A stretch of 44,349 nucleotides of DNA from Cytophagales bacterium (GCA_028279065.1 JANQSY010000006.1:1-44349), one strand, 5' to 3'; positions 32,783 through 42,444 are shown, counted from the first letter of the stretch. Notes: generated by a model not told the origin, from the sequence alone. Translations and numbers: made by a program.

Positions 32783-35700
32783 TTATGGTCTAAATCCGTC
32801 GTCATCATCATCTCCCCAATCATCCTCTTCTACATCTTCCGGAACAACAATGGGCTTCTTCTTGTCATCCTTTTTCTTCTTTTTGTCGTCTTCCTTTTTA
32901 GGGTCTTTCTCTTTGTCTTCCTTTTTTGCTTCTTCCTTTTTAGGGTCCTCTACCTTTTCTTCTTTTTTGACTTCCTCCTCTTTTTTAGGTTCCTCTTCAG
33001 GTTTGGAAATGATCACAGGCTTTTCCTCCTCATCTTCTTCACCCCAGCCATCATCCCAACTATCTTCCTCATCTTCCTCAGGAACCACGATCGGATCCGA
33101 TTTTTGTTCCTCCTCTTTTTTGGGCTCCTCTTTGACTGGTTCTTCTTTTACCGGATCCTCTTTTGGTTTTGAAATAATTACTGGCTTCTCCTCTTCATCC
33201 TCTTCACCCCAATCATCTCCGCCCCAACTGTCCTCTTCGTCATCCTCAGGAATAACAATCGCTTTCTTTTCTTCCTTCTTTTCATCTTCCTCGAAGAAAT
33301 CATCTTTTTCAATTACCTCTTCTTTTGGTTCTTCCTTTTCCTCTTTTGGTTGGGATATTATTATTGGCGCCTCCTCCTCAATTTCTTCTTCATCATCTAG
33401 GTATTCCTCTTCATATAGGTCCTTATTTTTCTCCGCTTCCTTTGCTTCCTCTTTTGGCTGTGTTATTATCACAGGTTTTTCTTCTTCATCTTCCTCTCCC
33501 CAGTCGTCACCACCCCAGCTATCCTCCTCATCATCTTCCGGAACGATGATTGCCTTTGTCTCTTCTTCTTGCTTGTTGATCATTATCGGATCCTCCTCTT
33601 CGATTTCTTCTTCTTCATCAAGATATTCCTCTTCATATAGATCCTTGTTTTTCTCCGCTTCCTTTGCTTCCTCTTTGGGCTGAGAAATAATCACTGGTTT
33701 TTCTTCTTCATCTTCCTCTCCCCAGTCGTCGCCACCCCAACTATCTTCTTCATCATCTTCGGGAACGACAATTGGCTTTGTCTCTTCTTCTTTTTGCTTG
33801 TTGATTATTACCGGAGCCTCCTCTTCATCTTCCTCAAATCCAAAAGGATCCACAACCTCCTCCTCATCTTTTTCCTGAACTTCTTCTTTTTTATTGATTA
33901 TCACAGGAGCATCCTCTTCGTCTTCTTCAAAGCTGAAAGGATCATCCTCTTCCTCTTGCTGCTTTTGCCCACCAATTATTGCAGGTTCTTCTTCCTTATC
34001 CTCTCCCCAGTCATCATCCCAGGTATCTTCCTGAACAGGATAATAATCCTCTTCCTTGGGTTTCTTCTCCTTTTTTTCTTTTGGTTCTCGTTGCTTTTTC
34101 TCCTTTTTCTTCTTTTCCTTTTTTGAAGGAGGAGGCGCACCATAATAGTCGTCATATCCGGATTCCTCCTCAGCACCCCAGCCATCATCTTCCTCATCTG
34201 CGCCCCAACCATCGTTTTCTTCCTCATCTGCGCTCCAACCATCATCATCTTCAATTTCAGTATCTTCTACCGGCTTTTCGACCTCAGAAGATTCTCCAGC
34301 CTGGCCTGCAGCAGCACCTGCAGCAGCTCCACCAACAACCGGGATCTCAGATTCATCCTCTTCCGTTTCGTCCCCCCAACCATCATCATCGCCAAATTCG
34401 TCATCAGCCCAATCATCATCTCCATTCCATTCGTCATCGTAATAATCGTCATCGTAATCCTTTTCCTTTTTCTGATCAGCCATAATACCGGATTCAAGTT
34501 CAGGCTGCTTGACCTTCAGGTCCAGATCATCTTCGGTGATATTGTTGTTGAGATAGGTATTGTTGAAATGAGTGATGTATTCCAAGACCTCATATTGGGT
34601 GGCCAAAGCAAGTTCAATTTCGCCTTCTTTGACGGCCCCATCGCTCTGTTTTCCCTGTATAATGTCGTTATAGACATAATTGGAAGAGAATGTCCTCATG
34701 ATACCATCAGCATAGGATAAATAATACCAGGAATCGTCCATGAGACCCACGTAAAAGTTAACCGTAGAGCCGTTATACCCCTTCCTGATCTCCAGATACG
34801 TGTTGACTCTGGAGTTAATGTCGTTTTTAAGTATCGATGCAAGGCCGATAGTGTCATAATTGTAAAAAGCATTTTCATCTTTATGCCACGCGAATTTCAG
34901 ATCAGCCAAGAGAATCCCTTTCGCCAATTTGGGACTGGCCATGAACAAAGGCAGGTACTCCATGTAGAGCTGTTCTTCAAAATTGTCTGCTCCGGTTTCT
35001 CCAAGGAATTGTGCGAGGCGATTATACTGAATACCAGGATCAGCTAGTGCTTCATAGAGATCCACATATTCAGTGCTTTCGGAGAGTTCCTTGCCCATTT
35101 CGTTCAGGGCTGAATTCGGGATGGGGAAATTCAAAATGGATAGGGTTTGGAAGGTGTAATTCGCACTATCGATGTTAGCCCTTCCCTCACCTACAGACAC
35201 CATATCCATGAATTCATCTCCTGCAAAGGAAAACTCCCCTTCAAACTCAATATTAGAAAGTGAATCATCGTAGGTAAATAGATTACCTTCAATTGTTCCC
35301 TCTTCTATTTTCTTTCTGTCCCCCATTTCAAATTTCCCTTCTTCAGGGTTTACCCCGAGAAGACCCAATGATTTGAAAACATCGTCGTCTTCATCAAAGC
35401 GCTTTGCTGAAAGGAAGGTGTAGTAAAGCTCCTCTTCGGCAGGATCATAGTGTAAGCCAGTGGTCAGATACAGGGCTTCATCTTCCTCATTCTTGGGCTC
35501 TTCAATTTCAATGACAATATCATTTGGGTCACTGCTCCACTTGAACGGCAACCAATCATTGAACTCATCCGAATGCCTGAGGTCAAGCCTTATCTCACCA
35601 TCAAATCGGAGGAATTCTTCATTCGCATATACATCAACTGCCCCCTGAAAAATGATCTTTGGAGATATATAAAAATTGTCTTCGGGGAATATCTCACTGA

Positions 35701-38700
35701 GGCCAATGGTGACCGTATCAATTTCCTTCCTCTTAAAGCCGGTTTGCTCCTGGTGCAGACCTTCAAAGATGACATCCATGGTATCTCCTGATCCATTGTC
35801 GTATTTATAAATGGCATCGGCATCAAACTCTTTCGCGGAGAAGATCTCAACGCTTGCGTCGGTCAGGTAATGATACTGCCAATCATAATCCATTATAATG
35901 CTTGCATCTTCCAGTGGCTCGATCTCCCCTTCCTCAGATATAATCAATTCTCCATCACCCGGAATGATATTGGCATCAGCAACATAGATATTCGGAACAC
36001 CTGAGGCGTTGAGTCTGCCGGACTCCACGTCATAAACCGCTGAATCTGCACTAAAAGCTAAAGAATCAAGTTCAGGGTTTGTGGAATAGAAATATGAGTC
36101 CTCTATATCGATCTCATTCGGTTTGGACATCGTGAACATATGCGTTTCCAGATCCCACACTCCAACAGGAATAGAGGTCTTCATCTGAAGAATTGGCATT
36201 TCGAGTGAGGCTGCACCCTTTTCCGGTTCAACCCTTGCTGTGTTCTCCAGGAAATCAAAGGTCATTTTTACATCCACCGCCATTAAGCCTGGAAGTCGGC
36301 TGTAGTCGGTCTCCAATTTGAACTTGGAGTTGTGCCCAACGAAACTATGTTCTTCGAACAAATAATTTTTGGAGAAGGTCTTTGTGGAGGTCGTTTCCAC
36401 TATCCCCCTTCCCTTCATCCCGGAGGTGGTTACGATCCCTGTTCCGTCAAGCATTGCTATCCCATCATACAATTCGATCTCCTCCTTCTTGCTTCGAACA
36501 AATAGTTCTTGGGTCTTAGGTTTAAAAGCCGCAGTGAAATCACTGGTCGTCTTTGCATGAGGAAAGGAAATACCATCAAAATCACCCTGGGCCACTTCAA
36601 ATTCCCCATTATTAATGAACATGGAGTCTTGATAGAACACGAAGGTGTCGCTGTCAACCAATGCGGCCATGAAGGTCAGGAATCCTGTGGCTTGCAGGCC
36701 ACCCCGATCCAGAGATAGATTTTCATAGATCTTCGCCGAACTTCCATAGATCTCAAAGCCATCATCGGGGATCTCATAATCAAATCCAAGGGAGAGGTCT
36801 GGCATAACCACCAACTTGGTCTCAATATCCGGGATCATTCCACCTGAGTGGAATACCCCCTCTAAATGGACAACATTGGGATTATCACTCTCTACGGAAT
36901 CGATCCTAAAACTGGGGATCTCAAAATAAACCTCCTTGTTGTAAGTCCCGCCCAATACATTTGGTCCATCGAAATAGACATAGGTAGGTGACGAGATATC
37001 GAGTATTGGATATTGAGGAAGACTTTTAAGACCGGATTTATTATCGATCTCGTTCAGGTAAAGAGTGCCGGCCGTATTTTTTATGGAACCACCAAGGATC
37101 TGCTGAGAAGAAGTCTGTCCTGTAGAATCATCAGAAATAGTAAAGTTGATCGAATCCAGGTGATTGATCTTGAAAAGGAAACTATTATAGTTAAAATCAA
37201 AATCCTTACCCACGATCTCATAGTTACCTGCTATCACCCTTCCATCGAAGGTAAAGTCCCTGCCCTTATAGATCTTAACAAGCCCGCTATCAGGCATAAA
37301 ATAAACACCGAGGCCCTTGGAAACGATCTCCCGATGAACTCCATAAACATAAAAGATACCTGAATCAAGGTCGATGTAGCCGTTGCGTCCTGTGGGTACG
37401 ACACTATAGATCTCCAGGTTATCATAGTCCTCTTTCCTATGTCTGGATTTGAAAGAGTGCTTGGTCTTTTTGGTTACAGTGATCTCACCCGTGAACCTAT
37501 CAAAATCAATATATCCTTTACCTGCGATCCCAACCATTGCCCCCAGGACAATTTTGGGATCCTTCTTATACCTTGATGCTACTTCCCGATAATTAAAACT
37601 GGTAAGCTTCTTTTTCTTCGAGTAATCATAGACCATATTTATCGGATTGAAGCCATATAGACTTCTCATCCTGTCATACTCCTGATCATCAAAAATTTCG
37701 TCGGAACGCACCTTCATGGGTGCTTCAGACCTTCCGGACATTATTCCGAAATGGACCTGGTTATCCCCGAGAGTATACCATACCTTATCTCCAACAATCT
37801 CAAGACGATGGTAAGAATCCATCATTGGAAGATACTTGTTCGGGCCTCCGGGCCAATACAATTTTATCGTAAGATCATCCAGCCCATATTCAAATTCCAT
37901 CTCCTTGTGTGTAAGGGAATCTTCAAACAGATAGAATTTCACATTTGCCTTCTTTGCTCTTACCACAGAATCGATGAGGTAATATCTTTTCGAACTGGAG
38001 ACAAGGACTGTTTTGCCTTCATAGCTGACCTTCATTTCACTGGGCATTCCATTCATTGAAGCTGAATGGATGGTCTTTCCTACGAGGTTGAACCCTCCTT
38101 TGAAATCAACTTCATCGCTTATGGTCTTATACTGATAGTTGCTGCCATATGAATGGAATCTTGGATATTTCTTACCACCCTTTTTCTTTCCAATCGATTT
38201 AAATGTATAAACCCCTTCAATCGGATCATCAAAGAATTCCGGGTAGTTGATCTTAGAATTCTCTGAAGAAAACCCGGGCCTGGAGACAGGGAATTCATAG
38301 TTCCCAAGCTCAACATAAACATCTTCCTCAAATCCATGCTTCTCCCAGTTCATCGTTCCGCCAGAGCCTGAATACCTTTTTTGAAATACACCAAGATTTC
38401 CACTAGTCCCCAAAATTGAGGTGGTGTCATAAGGAGTCTCGATTAGAAAATCCGCATCTTCAATTACGATCTTTGGCCCAGTATATTGGATCGCTTCTTC
38501 TTCATCGGAGCCAAAATCCAGGATATTGACATCCGATTCGTCATAGTTAGCATCGCTTTCATTATCATCATAATCCTCCCAAAAACTATCATCATCATAG
38601 TCTGCATCATCCCCCCAAACATCATCCTCAAAATCTTCATTGAACGTGGTATCATCATCTGCAACCTGCTCTTCTTCATAATCCTCCAAAAGCATATCCG

Positions 38701-39229
38701 GTGCGTAATCCGATTTATCCTCTTCATAGGCAATGGAAATACTCCCTGTTTCCATTATTACCTTGGAATTTTTCCCATAGAAAAGGGCGTTGTACTTGAA
38801 AAGATTAGTACAGGTTTTGAAGAATTGGAGGATCCTAGGACCTGATGTACTTGTCCTTACGATTTCTTTCGTGGCACCAAGGAACTCTGAAACTCGCTCG
38901 GATGAGGTATGGTCACCATTGTTGATATAGTAAAGGGCTCTTGTAAAGGATGAAAGGTAAGGCCTAACTCCCATTCTCCTGTGAAGCATGGTTTCGACCA
39001 CTTCTTTTGCCAATTCCTGCTGTTCCGTGGATAAGTCAAACCAAGAAGCAGAGAGGTCAAAGCCATTGGTATCGATAGCTCCACTCCTCCTCAGAATATC
39101 ATCGGCGTAATCAGGATAGTCTAATTCTTCTTGCTCCTGGACCCCCAAGGAGTCACCGAAACCCTGCGAATAGGAGTTATTGGCCAAAAAGACCAACAAG
39201 AAAAACGCTATGATTGACCTCCAAAACAC
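32783..39229 (-). CDS. Giant secreted protein with acidic Trp-containing repeats, unknown function
   Basis: A 2148-residue protein that I do not recognise. A signal peptide (residues 1-21, ending SYSQ) implies export. Residues ~25-175 are helical; ~180-250 form a first acidic, Trp-bearing segment (EDDVWGDDADYDDD). Residues ~250-1570 are beta-rich with recurring 'D/Y-x-x-S/T-G-x-f-x-x-x-G' strands, e.g. DLDSGIFYVYG and YDVESGRLNASGVPNIYVADANI, the latter reminiscent of OstA/LptA-like beta repeats. From ~1580 to the end it is extremely acidic and lysine-rich, with WG/DDWG motifs and near-identical 74-residue tandem units. No C-terminal T9SS sorting domain is seen; it ends DDDDGFRP. The start is GTG immediately after the prmA stop. 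No frameshift is evident. Confidence 0.88.
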   Translation of the reverse strand: MFWRSIIAFFLLVFLANNSYSQGFGDSLGVQEQEELDYPDYADDILRRSGAIDTNGFDLSASWFDLSTEQQELAKEVVETMLHRRMGVRPYLSSFTRALYYINNGDHTSSERVSEFLGATKEIVRTSTSGPRILQFFKTCTNLFKYNALFYGKNSKVIMETGSISIAYEEDKSDYAPDMLLEDYEEEQVADDDTTFNEDFEDDVWGDDADYDDDSFWEDYDDNESDANYDESDVNILDFGSDEEEAIQYTGPKIVIEDADFLIETPYDTTSILGTSGNLGVFQKRYSGSGGTMNWEKHGFEEDVYVELGNYEFPVSRPGFSSENSKINYPEFFDDPIEGVYTFKSIGKKKGGKKYPRFHSYGSNYQYKTISDEVDFKGGFNLVGKTIHSASMNGMPSEMKVSYEGKTVLVSSSKRYYLIDSVVRAKKANVKFYLFEDSLTHKEMEFEYGLDDLTIKLYWPGGPNKYLPMMDSYHRLEIVGDKVWYTLGDNQVHFGIMSGRSEAPMKVRSDEIFDDQEYDRMRSLYGFNPINMVYDYSKKKKLTSFNYREVASRYKKDPKIVLGAMVGIAGKGYIDFDRFTGEITVTKKTKHSFKSRHRKEDYDNLEIYSVVPTGRNGYIDLDSGIFYVYGVHREIVSKGLGVYFMPDSGLVKIYKGRDFTFDGRVIAGNYEIVGKDFDFNYNSFLFKINHLDSINFTISDDSTGQTSSQQILGGSIKNTAGTLYLNEIDNKSGLKSLPQYPILDISSPTYVYFDGPNVLGGTYNKEVYFEIPSFRIDSVESDNPNVVHLEGVFHSGGMIPDIETKLVVMPDLSLGFDYEIPDDGFEIYGSSAKIYENLSLDRGGLQATGFLTFMAALVDSDTFVFYQDSMFINNGEFEVAQGDFDGISFPHAKTTSDFTAAFKPKTQELFVRSKKEEIELYDGIAMLDGTGIVTTSGMKGRGIVETTSTKTFSKNYLFEEHSFVGHNSKFKLETDYSRLPGLMAVDVKMTFDFLENTARVEPEKGAASLEMPILQMKTSIPVGVWDLETHMFTMSKPNEIDIEDSYFYSTNPELDSLAFSADSAVYDVESGRLNASGVPNIYVADANIIPGDGELIISEEGEIEPLEDASIIMDYDWQYHYLTDASVEIFSAKEFDADAIYKYDNGSGDTMDVIFEGLHQEQTGFKRKEIDTVTIGLSEIFPEDNFYISPKIIFQGAVDVYANEEFLRFDGEIRLDLRHSDEFNDWLPFKWSSDPNDIVIEIEEPKNEEDEALYLTTGLHYDPAEEELYYTFLSAKRFDEDDDVFKSLGLLGVNPEEGKFEMGDRKKIEEGTIEGNLFTYDDSLSNIEFEGEFSFAGDEFMDMVSVGEGRANIDSANYTFQTLSILNFPIPNSALNEMGKELSESTEYVDLYEALADPGIQYNRLAQFLGETGADNFEEQLYMEYLPLFMASPKLAKGILLADLKFAWHKDENAFYNYDTIGLASILKNDINSRVNTYLEIRKGYNGSTVNFYVGLMDDSWYYLSYADGIMRTFSSNYVYNDIIQGKQSDGAVKEGEIELALATQYEVLEYITHFNNTYLNNNITEDDLDLKVKQPELESGIMADQKKEKDYDDDYYDDEWNGDDDWADDEFGDDDGWGDETEEDESEIPVVGGAAAGAAAGQAGESSEVEKPVEDTEIEDDDGWSADEEENDGWGADEEDDGWGAEEESGYDDYYGAPPPSKKEKKKKEKKQREPKEKKEKKPKEEDYYPVQEDTWDDDWGEDKEEEPAIIGGQKQQEEEDDPFSFEEDEEDAPVIINKKEEVQEKDEEEVVDPFGFEEDEEEAPVIINKQKEEETKPIVVPEDDEEDSWGGDDWGEEDEEEKPVIISQPKEEAKEAEKNKDLYEEEYLDEEEEIEEEDPIMINKQEEETKAIIVPEDDEEDSWGGDDWGEEDEEEKPVIITQPKEEAKEAEKNKDLYEEEYLDDEEEIEEEAPIIISQPKEEKEEPKEEVIEKDDFFEEDEKKEEKKAIVIPEDDEEDSWGGDDWGEEDEEEKPVIISKPKEDPVKEEPVKEEPKKEEEQKSDPIVVPEEDEEDSWDDGWGEEDEEEKPVIISKPEEEPKKEEEVKKEEKVEDPKKEEAKKEDKEKDPKKEDDKKKKKDDKKKPIVVPEDVEEDDWGDDDDDGFRP
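33351..33790 (-). repeat. Tandem 222-bp coding repeats (74 residues each)
   Basis: Two nearly identical units lie in the tail of the giant gene; the landmark CAGTCGTC occurs at 33501 and 33723, exactly 222 nt apart. Each encodes PEDDEEDSWGGDDWGEEDEE, then EKPVII, a KEEAKEAEKNKDLYEEEYLD block and an INKQ/ISQP-type linker. Shorter degenerate copies of the PEDDEEDSWGGDDWG motif recur nearer the C-terminus, around 33208-33262, 33042-33093 and 32801-32855. Boundaries are approximate. Confidence 0.85.
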
Positions 39230-40081
39230 TTAAAGGTTTTTAAACGATAAGCAAGCCCAATTGTTCCTTAAACCCTGATTTACAGGAGTTAATCCCAAAT
39301 TCCTGCAAAACCCGACCATTGAATTAACGTCTTCTTTCAAGAAACCGCTTACAATCAAAAGCCCACTATGCCTTAAATAATTCAAATATACGGGAATATC
39401 CTCTAGCAATTGGTTCTTTGTAATGTTGGCAATTACAATATCAAACGATTGATTTTCAGCAATTAATGCGCCAGAATCTCCAAATTTGATTTCGATTTTG
39501 GAGCATTGGTTCAATTCGGCGTTCTCTTTTGAATTCGCGACCGCCTTTTCATCATTATCAATTGCCAGAACCCTCCTTGAGCCCATTTTTTCACAAATGA
39601 TCGATAGAATGCCTGTCCCACAACCCATATCCAGAACGGATTTCCCCTCCAATTCAAGACCCAGGAGTTCGTTTGCGCATAAAAAAGTGGTTTGATGGTG
39701 GCCAGTACCGAAAGCCATTTTTGGAGAGATAATGACCTCCATTTTGAAAGCTTCATCCGGTTCATGAAAAGGAGCCCTGATCCTTAAGCTATCTCCAATA
39801 ACTATATCGGAAAATTCTGATTCCCACACGTCATTCCAGTTTTTTTGCTCCATAGGAGCAACTTTTAACAGTATATTCTTTCCCAAATTGTAGGAGTTCA
39901 AAACCTCAATAAGCCTCTCCTTTGAATAGGTCTTGGATGGAATATATCCGATGAGTCGATCCCCGTTCTCCCAAATCGAATCAAAACCCAGTTGATCCAT
40001 ACCAGCAATGATCAGGTCATTCTGGGCAGGGATAGATCTAAGCCATACTTCGAGGTATTCCGTTTTCAGGGGGACTGACAT
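39230..40081 (-). CDS. prmA: Ribosomal protein L11 methyltransferase
   Basis: A 283-residue class I SAM methyltransferase that trimethylates ribosomal protein L11. The N-terminal substrate domain contains NWNDVWESEFSDIVIGDSLRIRAPFH; the SAM-binding part has the family signature MAFGTGHHQTTFLC, VLDMGCGTGILSI and DIVIANITKNQLLEDIP. Length and motifs are standard. The ATG at 40081 overlaps the previous gene by 16 nt, and its TAA is followed without a gap by the GTG of the giant gene, so all appear to be one operon. Confidence 0.95.
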   Translation of the reverse strand: MSVPLKTEYLEVWLRSIPAQNDLIIAGMDQLGFDSIWENGDRLIGYIPSKTYSKERLIEVLNSYNLGKNILLKVAPMEQKNWNDVWESEFSDIVIGDSLRIRAPFHEPDEAFKMEVIISPKMAFGTGHHQTTFLCANELLGLELEGKSVLDMGCGTGILSIICEKMGSRRVLAIDNDEKAVANSKENAELNQCSKIEIKFGDSGALIAENQSFDIVIANITKNQLLEDIPVYLNYLRHSGLLIVSGFLKEDVNSMVGFCRNLGLTPVNQGLRNNWACLSFKNL

Positions 40082-40404
40082 CCGGCAAAGGATTCAGTTT
40101 CAGTGTAATACATCTTAAAGTGGGCATAGCCCCGCTCCTTTTCTTTGAAAAGGATAAAGTCCGCCAAGGCCGGGGAATCAACTATATGCCACAGGCCAGC
40201 CCTATCAGCAAAAACCCTACTATCCACAGGAAATACCAGTAGATCTGCAAAGGCTTCAGATTCCTCAAGGTAAAATGTAAACTCTGCCTGGCTACGGACC
40301 TCCGTTATAAAGATGTTTCCCATTATTCTGCAATGGATGTCAGTTTGGGCAAACGCTAATTGCCCAAACAAGAAGAATAAGAACATGCAGAGGGTCTTTT
40401 TCAA
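40066..40404 (-). CDS. Small secreted repeat protein, DUF6150-like
   Basis: A 112-residue exported protein with signal peptide MKKTLCMFLFFLFGQLAFAQ. The mature part repeats a ~15-residue unit: EAFADLLVFPVDSRVFADR, SPALADFILFKEKERGYAHF, and KMYYTETESFAGC, alternating short strands with 'SxxFADxxxY/F' turns. From memory this resembles DUF6150, a small Bacteroidota family, but I am not certain. Two Cys in the mature part (near residues 25 and 109) might pair. The TTG at 40404 overlaps the tpiA stop as TTGA; the alternative ATG at residue 7 would shorten the signal peptide. Function unknown. Confidence 0.75.
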   Translation of the reverse strand: MKKTLCMFLFFLFGQLAFAQTDIHCRIMGNIFITEVRSQAEFTFYLEESEAFADLLVFPVDSRVFADRAGLWHIVDSPALADFILFKEKERGYAHFKMYYTETESFAGCQSP

Positions 40405-41165
40405 AACGATTTTGCTATATCGACAAATGATCTGGCTTTTAACGATGCTCCCCCAATCAAACCCCCGTCAACATCCTCACAGGAAAACAGATCAGGAGCA
40501 TTTTCAGCGTTACAACTTCCTCCATAGAGTATGGTTATGTTCGCAGCGATTTCCTTTCCTTTTTCATTGGAAATGAAGTTTCTGATCTCTTTATGCACTT
40601 CCTGTGCCTGCTCCGGGCTTGCCGTCCTTCCCGTTCCAATTGCCCAAATAGGTTCATAGGCGATCAAGGTATTTTGAAGATCATTATCACTCAGATGACT
40701 GACCCCATTTGAAATTTGATCCGAAACGTACTCCAAGTGTTTTCCGGAATCCCTTATCTCAAGTGGTTCCCCGCAACAAAAAATTGGTGTCATTCCATTT
40801 TCCAAAACCGCATCAACCTTCTTTTTTACCAAATCATCGACTTCACCAAATAACATCCTTCTTTCGCTATGACCAACAATCACATAATCCACTCCCATTT
40901 CAGCCAACATGGCTGTGGCCACTTCACCTGTATAGGCACCCTTGGGTTCCGGGTAGGAATTCTGGGCACCTATTTTCAATGGACTATCCTTTGAAACCAT
41001 CCGTCGAAGGGGGTTGATATATACCAACGGAGGGCAAATGATGGTCCTAACCGAAGAATCGACTTCATCCTTGACCATATTTTCGATTTCAGAGCATAGC
41101 TTGTAGGCCTCCTCCGGTTGCTGGTTCATTTTCCAATTGCCCGCTGCTGTGTTGATTCTTGCCAT
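40401..41165 (-). CDS. tpiA: Triosephosphate isomerase
   Basis: A 254-residue glycolytic TIM-barrel enzyme interconverting dihydroxyacetone phosphate and glyceraldehyde-3-phosphate. The catalytic residues are visible: N10/K12 in AGNWKMN, H99 in VIVGHSERR and E171 in AYEPIWAIGTG, with phosphate-loop ILYGGSCNAEN and GGLIGGASL at the C-terminus. It heads the run tpiA, DUF6150-like, prmA and giant gene, each overlapping or abutting the next. It diverges from hflX with 58 nt between the starts. Confidence 0.97.
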   Translation of the reverse strand: MARINTAAGNWKMNQQPEEAYKLCSEIENMVKDEVDSSVRTIICPPLVYINPLRRMVSKDSPLKIGAQNSYPEPKGAYTGEVATAMLAEMGVDYVIVGHSERRMLFGEVDDLVKKKVDAVLENGMTPIFCCGEPLEIRDSGKHLEYVSDQISNGVSHLSDNDLQNTLIAYEPIWAIGTGRTASPEQAQEVHKEIRNFISNEKGKEIAANITILYGGSCNAENAPDLFSCEDVDGGLIGGASLKARSFVDIAKSF

Positions 41166-41223
41166 AACCTTATATCAAGGGGCCTAAATTAGTAATTTTG
41201 CAGGCCGAATATTTGAAAGCTTC

Positions 41224-42411
41224 TTGATAGAAATAAAACCATATCACCCAACCAAAAAAGAAAAAGCAATCCTTGTATCGCTGATCATGCAGTCGGATTC
41301 AGCCCTTGAGGTTAGGGAGCATTTAGAGGAGCTCAAAGAACTCGCAAGGACCTCAGGCGCTGACACACTTAAGGTTTTCACCCAAAAGCAATCAAGTCCT
41401 GATACAAGGACTTATGTGGGGAGCGGGAAATTTGAGGAGATCAAGGAGTTCGTAGAGGAGAATAAAATTGATGCGGTGATCTGCAATGATGATCTTACTC
41501 CTACTCAGGTGCGTAATCTTGAATCCGGCTTGAAATGCAAGATCCTGGATCGCAGCCTCTTAATCCTGAACATCTTTTCGATGCGCGCTAAGACCGCCCA
41601 GGCAAAATCCCAGGTTGAGCTGGCTCAATACGAGTATATTCTTCCAAGATTGACCAGGATGTGGACTCACCTCTCCAAGCAAAAGGGGGGGATAGGTATG
41701 AGAGGGCCCGGTGAAACAGAACTGGAAACGGACCGAAGGATAGTAAGAGACAAGATCTCATTGCTCAAGAAAAAATTGGAGAAGATCGAAAAACAAAGCT
41801 TCACCCAAAGAAAGAATAGGAGCAGAATGGTTCGTGTGGCTTTGGTGGGTTATACCAATGTTGGAAAATCGACTTTGATGAAGGTTTTATCCAAGGAAAA
41901 GGTGCTGGCCGAGGATAAGCTTTTTGCAACAGTTGATTCTACGGTCAGAAAGATTGTTTACCATGGTTTTCCATTTCTTCTGACCGATACCGTTGGGTTC
42001 ATCAGAAAACTCCCAACGACTTTGATCGAATCCTTTAAGTCCACCCTTAATGAGGTAAGAGAGGCAGATATTCTTCTTCATGTGGTGGATCTTTCTAATC
42101 CCAATTATGAGGAGCAGATGGAGACGGTTGACAAGACCCTTTTGGAGATCGGTGCTGGTGATAAACGTGTGATAAGGGTCTTCAATAAGATCGACGCATA
42201 TCATCATGATCCTGAGGACCGGCCTTTCGATGAGGATAGTTCGGTGTCACTGGAAGATCTAAAGAAGTCATATCTAAATGGAAGCAGGGCGGTTTTTATT
42301 TCGGCAAAGGATAAGACCAATATGCAGGAATTAAGGGATGTGTTGCTTGAGCAAGTACAGGAAGTACACTACTCAATATTCCCAAACTATTTGCCTTCAG
42401 GGGCCAATTGA
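41224..42411 (+). CDS. hflX: GTPase HflX
   Basis: A 395-residue ribosome-associated GTPase that splits stalled or hibernating ribosomes under stress. The HflX N-terminal domain (KAILVSLIMQSD ... DTRTYVGSGKFEEIKE ... CNDDLTPTQVRNLE), the helical linker RGPGETELETDRR, and the G domain (G1 GYTNVGKST near 210, G3 DTVGF, G4 FNKID, G5 SAKD) are all present. The TTG at 41224 is needed because the first strand KAILVSL precedes any Met. Length is slightly short at the C-terminus, as usual in Bacteroidota. Confidence 0.95.
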   Translation: MIEIKPYHPTKKEKAILVSLIMQSDSALEVREHLEELKELARTSGADTLKVFTQKQSSPDTRTYVGSGKFEEIKEFVEENKIDAVICNDDLTPTQVRNLESGLKCKILDRSLLILNIFSMRAKTAQAKSQVELAQYEYILPRLTRMWTHLSKQKGGIGMRGPGETELETDRRIVRDKISLLKKKLEKIEKQSFTQRKNRSRMVRVALVGYTNVGKSTLMKVLSKEKVLAEDKLFATVDSTVRKIVYHGFPFLLTDTVGFIRKLPTTLIESFKSTLNEVREADILLHVVDLSNPNYEEQMETVDKTLLEIGAGDKRVIRVFNKIDAYHHDPEDRPFDEDSSVSLEDLKKSYLNGSRAVFISAKDKTNMQELRDVLLEQVQEVHYSIFPNYLPSGAN

Positions 42412-42444
42412 TTTAGTTTTGCAATCCCATTAGCCTATGGCCTC

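Noticed and set aside
32739-33683. 314-codon + strand frame rich in Ser (SSSSS stretches)
   Set aside because: It is the antisense image of the acidic GAx/GAY-rich codons in the tail of the giant minus-strand gene (Glu/Asp codons read as Ser/Phe/Leu on the other strand). No ribosome site or family similarity.
32783-34480. Regular repeats considered as a CRISPR array
   Set aside because: Repeats are long, in-frame coding units with no spacer-repeat alternation and no cas genes in the window.
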